NCBI RefSeq assembly: GCF_015865035.1
Contig: NZ_JADZGI010000001.1
Coordinates: forward strand, 2,604,001-2,668,000
Direction of reading: 5' to 3'
DNA from: Novosphingobium aureum
GTDB taxonomy: Bacteria; Pseudomonadota; Alphaproteobacteria; Sphingomonadales; Sphingomonadaceae
Length of the DNA: 64,000 nt
The position numbers and the translations under genes are program-made. A model generated the notes under the pieces. That model saw nothing but the letters and a program-made list of their open reading frames with translations. It did no database searches and had not been told where the DNA came from. This document shows positions 9,264 to 18,368 of the stretch, piece by piece (positions within the stretch are counted from its first letter, which is position 1; every line of letters begins with the position of its first letter).

Positions 9264-10420
9264 GGCAGGTCTCCAGTCTGCCGGGAGACGGGCAGCAAGA
9301 TGGCCCCGCCGCGCGAAGCAGCCGAGACGCTGTGCGGCCGCGCCAGTCGCGAGAACAGCGCCAGCCAGCTGCCCAGCACCTGCTCGGACCGGTAGCGCTC
9401 CATAGCCCGTGCCGCGCCGTGCCCGAGGCTCGCTCTCAAGTCAGCATCCTTGATCAGGCCCTCCAGTGCCGTCGCCAGACCGGCGACATCCGGCTCGCCG
9501 TCAATGCAATCGACCAGCACGCCGCTGCGCCCTTGCGCGATCATCTCGCCGGGCCCGAAATCGCAGGCCGTGGCGATGACCGGCAGACCCGCCGCCATGG
9601 CCTCGGCAAGCGCGTTGGGAAAACCTTCGTAACGTGAGGCAAGGACGAAGATCGCAGCCTGCGCGATCCAGCCACGCGGGGTTTCGCTCAGGCCCTGCAG
9701 GACGACGCGTCCCTGTAGCCCGGCAGCGGCGATCTGGGCTTCGAGTGCGGCGCGCTCGGCGCCCTGCCCCCAAATCTCGAGCCGCCAGCCCGGAACCGAT
9801 GGAGCGATGGCGGCGAAGGCTTCGACCAGCTTGTCGAAGCCCTTCTGGCGCGTCAGGCGCCCGACCGCGCAGACGACCTGCGTGTCGCGGCCAGTCGGTT
9901 CGACCTGCGGCACCGGCACGGGATTGGGGATGGTCACCAGCCGATCCTGCAGTGCTGGCCCGAAGCAGCGTCGCACCGCGTCGGTCTGGCAGACGATCGC
10001 ATCGGCACGGCGATAGGCCTGCGCGAGCAGGCGGTTCCACAAGGGATGCGCACCCTGTCGCTCGGGATTGTTGCGCTCGGCACAGACCAGCCGGGCAGGC
10101 GTGCCCAGCACGGCCAGGGCGGCGACGAAATTGATCTTGGTGAGGAACGAGACCACCAGCCCCGCTCGCCCGGTTCGATCACCAGACAGGTACCGGCGCA
10201 AGGCGATAATGCGGGCAAGGGTTCCCCCGAAGCCGCTGCCCTTGCCCAGCCGGACGAGCTTCACCCCCGCAGGGAAGCGATGGTACACCGGCTCATCCGG
10301 ATGATCGAAGGCAATCACCTCGACGCGATGCCCATGCGCGTGGGCATCAGCAGCAAGCTGGGCGATGACCTGTTCGGCGCCGCCAGCTCCCAGTCCCGAT
10401 GTCACAAACGCGATGTGCAT
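9260..10420 (-). CDS. Glycosyltransferase family 4
   Basis: The protein is about 386 residues from ATG 10420. The N-terminus HIAFVTSGLGAGGAEQVIAQ is the classic GT4 acceptor-domain start. The donor half has VCAVGRLTRQKGFDKLVEAF and the signature FVLASRYEGFPNALAEAMAA. The frame stays open upstream to 10513, but those extra 31 residues are unlike the family, so ATG 10420 is preferred. It heads an overlapping minus-strand operon with the ATP-grasp and HAD genes and probably acts on the same surface glycan. The last 25 or so residues are weakly conserved in appearance. Confidence 0.88.
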   Translation of the reverse strand: MHIAFVTSGLGAGGAEQVIAQLAADAHAHGHRVEVIAFDHPDEPVYHRFPAGVKLVRLGKGSGFGGTLARIIALRRYLSGDRTGRAGLVVSFLTKINFVAALAVLGTPARLVCAERNNPERQGAHPLWNRLLAQAYRRADAIVCQTDAVRRCFGPALQDRLVTIPNPVPVPQVEPTGRDTQVVCAVGRLTRQKGFDKLVEAFAAIAPSVPGWRLEIWGQGAERAALEAQIAAAGLQGRVVLQGLSETPRGWIAQAAIFVLASRYEGFPNALAEAMAAGLPVIATACDFGPGEMIAQGRSGVLVDCIDGEPDVAGLATALEGLIKDADLRASLGHGAARAMERYRSEQVLGSWLALFSRLARPHSVSAASRGGAILLPVSRQTGDLP

Positions 10421-10997
10421 TGCCAACCTGCCATTACCAGACTGTACCCTCACCGAAGTGGCTTCCGGGCCCGCCTTCCGCATCTTCCGGTGCTCGTCGC
10501 CATGGCCGCGCATTTGCAGGCGATACGCACGGCGCTGGCGCTGGATAGGCCTGGAATGACGAACCGGGAGAGGGAGAGCGACAAACGGACACCGACTTGC
10601 GACGCCCAGTAATTTCTACCTAGCAGATCACGCCGCCGAGACATGCGGTGCATACGGTCTAACTCCATTGGACCGCTTACCCTGCAAGACAGCGAAGTAT
10701 CCGAGTCCACTGGGATCACCCCTGTGAGTTAAAACCTAATCGCGCTCGCCATGGGGCACTGTTGGCCTGCAGGATCGCAAGGTGACACCCTTGCCGAGGA
10801 CCCTGCGCGCAATGCAGCTGACAAACCTGATCGCCGGCCGCAGACGCACCACCCGCCAAGAGACCTCCGCGGCACGGCAGCAGGCAGGACTGGATCAGTC
10901 GGCAACCCGCTCGACAATGCCTGCCTTCAGGTCTCTTGCGAGCACCGGCTCGGGGCGCGACCTGCCAGTCCACGGTGCGACAACCCGCGATGCCAGC
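10421..10997. other. Divergent intergenic region between the GT4 operon and the GT-C gene
   Basis: This stretch of about 577 bases separates the minus-strand GT4 operon from the plus-strand membrane glycosyltransferase gene and must hold both promoters. It is less GC-rich near 10600-10745 than its surroundings, fitting a promoter zone. No tRNA, clear terminator or convincing small gene was found. The plus-strand frame of the GT-C gene extends back to a GTG at 10782 with AGGA seven bases before it, so part of this stretch may be coding. Confidence 0.4.
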
Positions 10998-12566
10998 ATG
11001 GAAGCAAGGCGCCCGATCGCCGCAGCCTGGATCGAGGCCGGTTGCTGGGTAATCCTACTGGGCATGTTCGCAGGGCTGTGCGGACGCATCCTGTCCTATC
11101 CGCTCAACCGCGACGAGAACCTGTTCGTCACCGCCGCGGCAATGGTCTTCGGCAACGACCTCTACACGGACCTTGGCTACAACCACCTGCCCTATCTGGC
11201 CTGGGGTCTAGGCGCGATCTTCCGGCTGAGCGGAACAGAGCATTTCCTGCTTACCGGACGCATCGTGATCTGCCTGGGCTGGCTCGCGACGCTGCTCGCG
11301 CTGCGCCTGATCGCTTTCCAGCTGAGCGCAGGCTTCACCGCGTTCTTCTGCGCAGCCTGCCTCTTTCTTGGCAACGTCCTGCTACTGGGGAGTGCCGGAA
11401 TGCTGGTGAGCAACAACCTCCTGCCGATCCCCTTCGCGCTTTTCGCACTGGCAGCACTGATCCGCGGGATGGACGAGGAGAACCCCTCGCCGGTCGCCTG
11501 CTTCATCGCCGGGCTCGCGGTCTCGTGCGCAATCGGCCTCAAGGCGAACTACATCGTCGTCGCACCGGTCGTCTTTCTCGCCACCGTGCTTGCGCCGCCC
11601 ACCCGCCCCGCAGCCGCGCGCTTCTCGCAGGCCAGCATGCCACTCGCGCTCGGCGGCCTCGTCGGAGGTTTACCTGTGCTGGTGCTCGTCTTTCGCGATC
11701 CGGGCGGGTTCTTCGCCCATACGCTACGCTACTTCACGCAGCTCCAGCCTGCCTACTGGGCTGCATCGCACGAACCCAAAGTGGTCGGCGCGGCCGCCAA
11801 GGTGCTGCTTGCGGAGAGCATCTGGGGCGCGAATACCGCTTTGCTGGCTATGGTCGGGGTGGCCGGACTGATCGCACTGCCCATGATGCGCGGTGCACCG
11901 GTCCGCGCGCGCGCAATGATCGCCGACTGGCCGGTCGTGCTGTGCCTCGCCCTCGCCCTTCTGGGTTTTGTCGTAGCCTTCGTTCCGAGCCCGGCTTTCC
12001 CGCAGTACTTCGTGCCGCCGATCCCTTTCCTGATCCTTGCCGTCATCGCCCTTCGTGCACGCTGCGAGACCATCGACCGCCCGCCCGCACGCGCGCTGCT
12101 GGCGACGCTGGCACTGGTCGCGATGACCGGCTCCGCCTCGCGCCTTGCGCCCGGTCTGATCCAGCTTGCACGGCCAGCCGCCTGGGCACCGAACGCGCTC
12201 CATCGCGACCTGCGCGCGCTCGCTCGAGAAGCTGGATTAAGCCCGCGGGCCCGAGCCGCGACCCTGACCCCGGTGCTCGCGCTCGAGGCCGGGCTTGCAG
12301 TTCCGCGCGAATTTGCCGCCGGACAATTCGTCTATCGCGTCGCCCCCTTCATCCCGGCGGACGAGGCCGTGCACTACACCACGACCTCGCCGCGCCATCT
12401 CGAGGCCTACCTCGAGCAAAGCGCGCCCGAAGCCATCGTAACCAGCGGCGAGGAAACGCTCGAAGAGCCCTTCGATACATTCGCGCGCAGCCACGGATAC
12501 GAAGAGTTCACCAGGCGTCGCGGCGGCCATACCCTGCGCCTGTTTCGCAAGCCGATCACGGATTGA
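10998..12566 (+). CDS. GT-C membrane glycosyltransferase (ArnT/PMT-like)
   Basis: From ATG 10998 the product is about 522 residues with around ten membrane helices and a soluble C-terminal domain. After the first helix comes a periplasmic loop with SYPLNRDENLF; an acidic pair in this loop is typical of GT-C enzymes of the ArnT and protein O-mannosyltransferase type, which use polyprenyl-phosphate sugars as donors outside the membrane. The frame is open back to GTG 10782, which has a plausible AGGA, but the extra 72 residues are arginine-rich and unlike the family. The CDP-sugar genes and GtrA/GtrB genes just downstream suggest it is the final transferase of that cassette; this is inference. 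Confidence 0.75.
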   Translation: MEARRPIAAAWIEAGCWVILLGMFAGLCGRILSYPLNRDENLFVTAAAMVFGNDLYTDLGYNHLPYLAWGLGAIFRLSGTEHFLLTGRIVICLGWLATLLALRLIAFQLSAGFTAFFCAACLFLGNVLLLGSAGMLVSNNLLPIPFALFALAALIRGMDEENPSPVACFIAGLAVSCAIGLKANYIVVAPVVFLATVLAPPTRPAAARFSQASMPLALGGLVGGLPVLVLVFRDPGGFFAHTLRYFTQLQPAYWAASHEPKVVGAAAKVLLAESIWGANTALLAMVGVAGLIALPMMRGAPVRARAMIADWPVVLCLALALLGFVVAFVPSPAFPQYFVPPIPFLILAVIALRARCETIDRPPARALLATLALVAMTGSASRLAPGLIQLARPAAWAPNALHRDLRALAREAGLSPRARAATLTPVLALEAGLAVPREFAAGQFVYRVAPFIPADEAVHYTTTSPRHLEAYLEQSAPEAIVTSGEETLEEPFDTFARSHGYEEFTRRRGGHTLRLFRKPITD

Positions 12567-12934
12567 ACCGCCGCAGGATCGGGTTCGGGCCGACAAGGCC
12601 AGGACGCGTCCGGGCCGCCCGCCTCTCGCAGCCGCAACTGATCGCGCCAATTCTCCAGAAACGTCAGCACCGAGCCGTCCACCACCCGCCAACATGAGGA
12701 GCGCGCGGCCGGGAGGATAGGCGTCATTGGCCCTTTGGTAACCGGTTTGGCTAAAGCTGCCTAACCCCGATGAACATTACCCGAGGCGCCCCGCGCCACG
12801 TACCCTGCGCTCATCAGATGGAGGCAAGCTCCGAACCGGGCGCCGCCCTTGCGGCACCGTATACTTGGATGCCGCAAGGGCCACGATCCGCTGCGCGGAC
12901 ACCGGCCGGGCAGGCAAACGCCGGAGGCACGCAT
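12567..12934. other. Leader region before the CDP-sugar operon
   Basis: This gap of about 370 bases holds no convincing gene. It contains a perfect 12-base inverted repeat at 12845-12881, described separately, and a ribosome-binding site GGAGG at 12923-12927 for rfbF. An AT-richer patch near 12730-12765 is the most likely promoter area. Confidence 0.5.
12845..12881 (+). repeat. Perfect 12-bp inverted repeat in the rfbF leader
   Basis: The left arm GCCCTTGCGGCA (12845-12856) and right arm TGCCGCAAGGGC (12870-12881) are exact reverse complements separated by 13 bases. No run of T follows, so it is not a simple terminator. It lies 54 bases before the rfbF start and could form a hairpin in the leader RNA or be a protein-binding site. 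Confidence 0.7.
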
Positions 12935-13756
12935 ATGAAGGTCGTCCTGCTGGCCGGGGGACTTGGGTCCCGCCTGGCCGAAGAAACGGTCCGTATTCCC
13001 AAGCCGATGGTCGAGGTCGCCGGGCGGCCGATCATGCTCCACGTCATGGATATCTACGATCACTGGGGTCACAACGACTTCATCATCGCCTGCGGCTACA
13101 AGGCGATGGCGATCAAGAGCTTCTTCCAGGACCTGCATCTCATGTCGAACGACTTCACCGTCGGCATCGGCAATGGCGAGATGGCGCTTCGCCCCACTTC
13201 CAAGATCGACTGGCGCGTCTCGGTGGTCGATACCGGCCTCGCCACGATGACCGGCGGGCGCATCCGCCGCCTGCGCTCCTGGCTCGACGACGAGACCTTC
13301 ATGGTCACCTACTCCGACGGGGTTGGCAACATCGACATCAAGGCCCTGCTCGACTTCCACCGCGCGCACGGCAAGCTGGCAACGGTCACCGCGGTGCAGC
13401 CGCCAGCGCGCTTCGGCAACCTCGAGATCGAGGACGGGCAGGTCACCCAGTTCACCGAGAAGGTGCGCAAGCAGGAGACCTGGATCAACGGCGGCTTCTT
13501 CGTCTTCGAGCCGGGTGTGCAGGACTACCTCACCGGCGACGAGGAGCCGCTCGAACAGGCCCCGCTGGCACGTCTAGCGAACGACGGCCAGCTCATGGCC
13601 TACAAGCACACCGGCTTCTGGCACCCGATGGATACGGTGCGCGACCGCGATACCCTCGACAAGCTCGGCACCGGGAGCAATCCCCCCTGGACGGACTTCG
13701 AGAACGGCCAGCCCGTCCTCACCTCCGACGATCCGGCGAAGTACGCCCGTGCCTGA
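12935..13756 (+). CDS. rfbF: Glucose-1-phosphate cytidylyltransferase
   Basis: This 273-residue enzyme makes CDP-glucose from CTP and glucose-1-phosphate, the first step to CDP-linked deoxysugars. The nucleotide-binding start VVLLAGGLGSRLAEETVRIP with KPMVEVAG matches RfbF closely, and TYSDGVGNID provides the metal-binding aspartate. The start at ATG 12935 follows GGAGG by 7 bases; the frame stays open further upstream but without family resemblance. The gene overlaps the next one (rfbG) by 8 bases, beginning a five-gene string. Confidence 0.95.
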   Translation: MKVVLLAGGLGSRLAEETVRIPKPMVEVAGRPIMLHVMDIYDHWGHNDFIIACGYKAMAIKSFFQDLHLMSNDFTVGIGNGEMALRPTSKIDWRVSVVDTGLATMTGGRIRRLRSWLDDETFMVTYSDGVGNIDIKALLDFHRAHGKLATVTAVQPPARFGNLEIEDGQVTQFTEKVRKQETWINGGFFVFEPGVQDYLTGDEEPLEQAPLARLANDGQLMAYKHTGFWHPMDTVRDRDTLDKLGTGSNPPWTDFENGQPVLTSDDPAKYARA

Positions 13757-14894
13757 ACCGGGGTCACTCAATCAGGCGCTTGCCCACGCGCTTTCAGGCA
13801 AGCGGATCCTGGTGACCGGCCACACCGGTTTCAAGGGTGGCTGGCTGTCCCTCTGGCTCACGAGGCTAGGGGCAGATGTCACCGGGATTGCCTTGCCGAT
13901 CCCCCGGGAAGGCCCTGTGTTCTTCCACGAGACCGGGCTCGAGGACATCGTCGACCACCGCATCGCCGACATTCGCGATCCTGCGGATTACGCAAGGGCG
14001 GTGCGCGACCTCGAGCCCGATCTCGTCTTTCACCTTGCCGCACAGGCGCTGGTGCGCCCCTCGTACGAGGACCCGGTCGAGACCTTCGCCACCAACGTGA
14101 CCGGCACCGCCGTGGTGCTCGATGCCGCGCGGCGCTGCGCGCATACGCGCGGCGTGGTCGTCGTCACCAGCGACAAGTGCTACGAAAACGAGGAGTGGTC
14201 CTGGCCCTACCGCGAGACCGACCGGCTGGGCGGAGCCGATCCCTACAGCGCCTCGAAGGGCTGCACCGAGCTGGTCGCGGCCGCGATGCGCCGCTCCTAC
14301 TTTTCCGATCCCGACCTGTGCCAGATCGCGACCGCGCGGGCAGGCAACGTCATCGGCGGCGGGGACTGGTCGCGCGACCGCCTGCTGCCCGACCTCGTGC
14401 GCGCGACCTTGGGCGGTACCGCGGTGACGATCCGCAACCCGGCGAGCGTGCGCCCATGGCAGCACGTGCTCGAACCGCTGGCGGGCTACCTCATACTCGG
14501 CGCACGACTGCTGGGCAGCGATGCCCCGCAGTTCGCGGAGGGGTGGAATTTCGGACCCAGCCCGGAAGGCTTCATCGACGTCGAGGCGGTTGCCCGCGCG
14601 TTCCGCGAGGCCTGGGGCGAGGATGCCGCGCAGATCGCATTCGGTCGGCGCCCGGACGATCCGCACGAGGCCGGTCTCCTCACGCTCGATTCGAGCAAGG
14701 CCCGTGCGAAGCTGGGCTGGCGGGCCCGCCTCACGAGCGCGCAGGCCATCGCGATGAGCGTCGCGTGGTACCGCGCCGCGGCCAGCGACGAGATCGACAT
14801 GCGCGCCTTTTCCGAAGCGCAGATCGCGGCCTTTGCAGGCCCCCTCGAGACCCTCTCCCCCCTCTACAGCGAAAGGCCCGCCGCATGCGCGTGA
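13749..14894 (+). CDS. rfbG: CDP-glucose 4,6-dehydratase
   Basis: This 381-residue extended SDR converts CDP-glucose to CDP-4-keto-6-deoxyglucose. It has the NAD-binding loop ILVTGHTGFKGGWLSLWL, the strand motif VVVVTSDKCYENEEW, and the catalytic tyrosine and lysine in DPYSASKGCTEL. The NVIGGGDWSRDRLLPDLVRA segment is typical of RfbG. The start is a GTG that overlaps the rfbF end by 8 bases. Its stop overlaps the start of the RfbH-like gene (14885), so the three are coupled. Confidence 0.95.
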   Translation: MPEPGSLNQALAHALSGKRILVTGHTGFKGGWLSLWLTRLGADVTGIALPIPREGPVFFHETGLEDIVDHRIADIRDPADYARAVRDLEPDLVFHLAAQALVRPSYEDPVETFATNVTGTAVVLDAARRCAHTRGVVVVTSDKCYENEEWSWPYRETDRLGGADPYSASKGCTELVAAAMRRSYFSDPDLCQIATARAGNVIGGGDWSRDRLLPDLVRATLGGTAVTIRNPASVRPWQHVLEPLAGYLILGARLLGSDAPQFAEGWNFGPSPEGFIDVEAVARAFREAWGEDAAQIAFGRRPDDPHEAGLLTLDSSKARAKLGWRARLTSAQAIAMSVAWYRAAASDEIDMRAFSEAQIAAFAGPLETLSPLYSERPAACA

Positions 14895-16105
14895 ACTACG
14901 GACAGACCGTCCATGGCGAGGAAGAGATCGCCGCCGTGCTCGAAGTCCTGCGCACGTCCACCCAGATGGGCCCCAAAGTACGCGAGATGCAGGAGCGGGT
15001 CGCGGCGCTCTTCGCCAAGGACAACGGGATCATGGTCAATTCCGGCTCTTCGGCGAACTATCTCGCGATGGAGCTCCTCGACCTGCCCGAGGGCAGCGAG
15101 GTCATCACCCCGGCACTGACTTTCGCCACCACCGTCGCCCCCATCGTGCGCTCGCGGCTGGTCCCGGCCTTCGTCGATGCCGCGCCTGCGACCTACAACA
15201 TCGACGTCGAGGCCATCGAGGCGATGATCGGCCCCAGGACCAAAGCGATGATGATCCCTTCGCTCATCGGCAACCTGCCCGACTGGGACCGCATCCGCGC
15301 CATTGCCGATACCCATTGCCTGATGGTCATCGAGGACAGCGCCGACACGCTCGGCGCGACGCTCCACGGTAGCAGCACCGGCACGCGTTCGGACATCTCG
15401 ACTACCAGCTTCTACGGCAGCCACGTGATCAACGCGGCAGGCAACGGGGGCATGTTGTGCGTCTCCGACCCCGAGCTTGCCCGCCGGGCGCTGCTGCTGC
15501 GCTCATGGGGCCGCACGAGTTCGCTCTACGCCGATTCCGAGAGCATCGAGCGCCGCTTCAACGTCGAGCTCGACGGGATCAGCTACGATGCCAAGTTCCT
15601 GTTCGAGGAACTGGGCTTCAACGTTGAACCATCGGAAATGGGCGCCGCCTTCGGCCTCGTCCAGCTGGGCAAGCTCGAACGCAACATCGCCGCACGCGAA
15701 CACAACTTCGCGCGCCAGTACGCCTTCTTCAAGCGGTACGAGGAATGGTTCGAACTGCCCAAGCAGCTGGAGGGTGCCCGCACCGGCTGGCTAGCCTTCC
15801 CGCTCACCATCCGCGATGACGCGCCCTTCTCCCGGCGCGACCTGCAGGTCTGGCTGGAAGAGCGCGACGTGCAGACCCGCCCGGTCTTCACCGGCAACAT
15901 CCTGCGCCAGCCAGCGATGCGCGCCGTCGCCAGCCGGCAGTCCCCACGCGGCTATCCGGTCGCCGACGCGGTGATGCGCGGCGGCATCCTGCTTGCCTGC
16001 CATCACGGCCTCGAGGAGGCCCACCTCGACTACATGCACGAATGTTTCGAGGACTTCGCACGAGAGATCATCAACCACCGCGAGAGCGAGGTGTCCAATG
16101 CTTGA
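14885..16105 (+). CDS. RfbH-like PLP/PMP sugar 3-dehydrase lacking Fe-S cysteines
   Basis: This 406-residue protein belongs to the DegT/DnrJ/EryC1 fold. In aminotransferases of the family a lysine holds PLP; here the equivalent site reads TTSFYGSHVINAAGNGGM with His180, the hallmark of the 3-dehydrases RfbH (E1) and ColD. RfbH proteins also carry cysteines for a [2Fe-2S] cluster after the RSWGR segment. In this protein the segment reads RSWGRTSSLYADSES and has no cysteine. It may therefore work like the cluster-free ColD, or use another partner; no E3-type reductase gene is nearby. It probably acts on CDP-4-keto-6-deoxyglucose from RfbG. Overlaps at both ends place it in the operon. Confidence 0.85.
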   Translation: MRVNYGQTVHGEEEIAAVLEVLRTSTQMGPKVREMQERVAALFAKDNGIMVNSGSSANYLAMELLDLPEGSEVITPALTFATTVAPIVRSRLVPAFVDAAPATYNIDVEAIEAMIGPRTKAMMIPSLIGNLPDWDRIRAIADTHCLMVIEDSADTLGATLHGSSTGTRSDISTTSFYGSHVINAAGNGGMLCVSDPELARRALLLRSWGRTSSLYADSESIERRFNVELDGISYDAKFLFEELGFNVEPSEMGAAFGLVQLGKLERNIAAREHNFARQYAFFKRYEEWFELPKQLEGARTGWLAFPLTIRDDAPFSRRDLQVWLEERDVQTRPVFTGNILRQPAMRAVASRQSPRGYPVADAVMRGGILLACHHGLEEAHLDYMHECFEDFAREIINHRESEVSNA

Positions 16106-17360
16106 GACCAAGACCGTCCCCGCCACCTCGGCGCAATCGACCCTGGCCGAATGCCGCGCCTGCAAGGCGCCCCAGCCCTACCTGTTCCTGCCGCTCGGCG
16201 ACCATGCCCCCGCGCAGATGCTGATCCGGCCCGAGGAGCTGGGCGAGAAACAGCCCTCGTTCCCGCTCAACACCCAGGTCTGCCTCGAATGCGGGCTGAT
16301 CGAGATCGCCGATCAGATCCCGGCGGACTTCTTCCGCCACTATCTCTACGTCCCCTCGGGGGCGACGCGCATGCACACGCATTTCGCGGATTTCGCCAAG
16401 GTGCTCGCGGGCATCGCGGGCGAGGATCTCATCGTCGACATCGGCTCGAACGACGGATTGCTGCTCGCCGCCTGCAATGCGCTGGGCTGCAGGACGCTGG
16501 GCTTCGATCCGGCCGAGAACATCGCCGCGCTTGCCGCCGAACGCGGGGTCGAGACCTTCATCGCCTACTATACCGTCGAGAACGCACGTCAGGTTCTGGA
16601 AGAGCGCGGGCCCGCCAAGGTGATCGTCACCACCAACACCTTCAACCACATCGGCGACCTTCACGCCTTCATGGAAGCGATCTGCGTACTGCTCGCGGAT
16701 GACGGGACCTTCGTGATCGAGGTGCCGCGCGCCAAGGAGTACATCGAGCACACCGAATTCGACAACATCTACCACGAGCACGTCTCCGAGTTCAGCCTGC
16801 TCTCGATCGCCCGGCTGGCCGAATTCTTCGATCTCGCGGTCACGGACGCGCTCTCGCTGCCCGACATCCATGGCGGCTCGATGCGCGTGTTCCTGACCCG
16901 CAAGGCGGCGGGCATCGCCGCGAGCGACACGGTCTCTGCGATGCTTGCCGAAGAACTGGGCAACGGCATGCTCGACAAGCAGACTTACGACGAACTGGCC
17001 GCACGCGTTGCCGAGATGGGCGAGGAAACCCGCGCGATGCTTGACGGGATGAAAGCACAGGGCCTCAAGATCGCGGGCTACGGCGCCTCGGCACGCGGCA
17101 ACACGCTGATCACCCACTTCGGGATCGACACCAGCTACCTCGACTTTCTCGTCGACAAGAACCCGCTCAAGCACGGCCTCTACGCCCCCAATACGCGCAT
17201 CCCGATAAAGCCGGTGAGCGCGATCGAGGAGGAGGCGCCCGACGTTTTGTTCGTGCTCGCCTGGAACTTCTTCGACGAAATCTACGAGCAGCAGGCCGCG
17301 TTCCGCGCGCGGGGCGGCAAGTTCCTGGTGCCGCTGCCCTCGCCAAAGATCGTGGGCTGA
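16098..17360 (+). CDS. Sugar C-methyltransferase (TylC3/TcaB9/NovU type)
   Basis: The protein has 420 residues in three parts. An N-terminal zinc-finger-like domain has CRAC near residue 19 and CLEC near residue 70. The SAM-binding Rossmann core starts LIVDIGSNDGLLLAACNALG. The C-terminal C-methyltransferase domain includes GYGASARGNTLITHFGI. The stretch DNIYHEHVSEFSLLSIARL holds the tyrosine and histidines that act as general base in TcaB9-like enzymes. These enzymes methylate a carbon next to the keto group of nucleotide sugars. Coupling to the RfbH-like gene (8-base overlap) suggests methylation at C-3 of a CDP-4-keto sugar, giving a branched sugar; the exact substrate is inferred. Confidence 0.88.
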   Translation: MLETKTVPATSAQSTLAECRACKAPQPYLFLPLGDHAPAQMLIRPEELGEKQPSFPLNTQVCLECGLIEIADQIPADFFRHYLYVPSGATRMHTHFADFAKVLAGIAGEDLIVDIGSNDGLLLAACNALGCRTLGFDPAENIAALAAERGVETFIAYYTVENARQVLEERGPAKVIVTTNTFNHIGDLHAFMEAICVLLADDGTFVIEVPRAKEYIEHTEFDNIYHEHVSEFSLLSIARLAEFFDLAVTDALSLPDIHGGSMRVFLTRKAAGIAASDTVSAMLAEELGNGMLDKQTYDELAARVAEMGEETRAMLDGMKAQGLKIAGYGASARGNTLITHFGIDTSYLDFLVDKNPLKHGLYAPNTRIPIKPVSAIEEEAPDVLFVLAWNFFDEIYEQQAAFRARGGKFLVPLPSPKIVG

Positions 17361-17396
17361 AAGCTCTGCGACGGAGCCAGCTTTGACGGAGGATGC

Positions 17397-18368
17397 GTGC
17401 CTGCAGAAGTCTCACTCGTCACCGGGGCTGCCGGGTTCATCGGCGCGCACCTTTGCAAACGTCTGCTCGCGCGCGGCGAGAAGGTCCATGCGCTGGTGCG
17501 ACCGTCGACCCGGCTGGACCGGCTCGACGGCCTGCTCGATGCGCTGACGTTCCACCGTGTCGACCTCGTCGACGCAGCTGGCCTGCAGGCCGCTCTCGCA
17601 GCCATCGCTCCGACCTGCGTCTATCATCTTGCCGCACAGACCCGGCCCGAAACCGGCTCGCCGTTCATCGCCCTGCGCCGCGCCGCCGAAGCCAACCTCT
17701 CGGCGACGCTGACCCTTGTCGAAGCCCTGACGGCGCTGGCGACGCCACCGCGGGTCATGATCCGCGCGGCAACCATCGCCGAATACGGCCCCGCCGATAT
17801 GCCCTGTCGCGAAGATGCGCTTGCCCGTCCGGCCACTGCCTACGGGGCCGGCATGCTGGCCACGACTGCCGCGATAGGCGTGCTGACGGGCACCATGCCC
17901 TTCCCCGTGATCAATGCCCGTCTGGCGCTTTGCTACGGCGCGGGCCAGTCACGTGCCTTCCTCGTTGCCGAGGCCGTTGACGCATTGCTGGCAGGGCGCC
18001 CGATCACGCTTACCCGACCTGAAGACAGGCGCGACCTGATCCATGTCGAGGACGCGGTCTCGGGTTTGGTGGCGCTCGCCGATACGGTTCCCGCCGATTG
18101 CCCGATCGTCAATATCGCCAGCGGCATCGCCCCGCGCATGGACGATGTCATGGCGCGCATCTGTGACCTCGCCGGTGCCGATCCACGGCTGCTGCGCGTG
18201 ACGCCCGCTGCCCCGGGCAACAAGCCCTCGGTGCTCCATGCCAGCCCCGAACTGGCGCGGCGCAGGCTTGGCTGGCACGCAGCGATCACGCTCGAGGATG
18301 GCCTTCGCCACACCATTGCCGCCCACCGCGCGGCACACGAGGCCTCGCTGCCGGAAGTCGTCTCGTGA
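17397..18368 (+). CDS. SDR-family sugar epimerase/reductase with degenerate catalytic motif
   Basis: This 323-residue extended SDR has a good NAD(P)-binding loop, VTGAAGFIGAHLCKRLLARG, and the VYHLAAQTRPETGSPF strand. The catalytic site, normally YxxxK, reads ATAYGAGMLATTAAI: Tyr149 is kept but the lysine is Met153 (ATG). The usual Ser/Thr region is also unusual (IRAATIAEYGP). In the operon it is placed where a 4-ketoreductase or epimerase would finish the branched CDP-sugar. Without the lysine, ordinary SDR chemistry is doubtful; it may use another residue or have a different role. The GTG start has GGAGG four bases upstream. Its stop overlaps the next GTG. Confidence 0.8.
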   Translation: MPAEVSLVTGAAGFIGAHLCKRLLARGEKVHALVRPSTRLDRLDGLLDALTFHRVDLVDAAGLQAALAAIAPTCVYHLAAQTRPETGSPFIALRRAAEANLSATLTLVEALTALATPPRVMIRAATIAEYGPADMPCREDALARPATAYGAGMLATTAAIGVLTGTMPFPVINARLALCYGAGQSRAFLVAEAVDALLAGRPITLTRPEDRRDLIHVEDAVSGLVALADTVPADCPIVNIASGIAPRMDDVMARICDLAGADPRLLRVTPAAPGNKPSVLHASPELARRRLGWHAAITLEDGLRHTIAAHRAAHEASLPEVVS

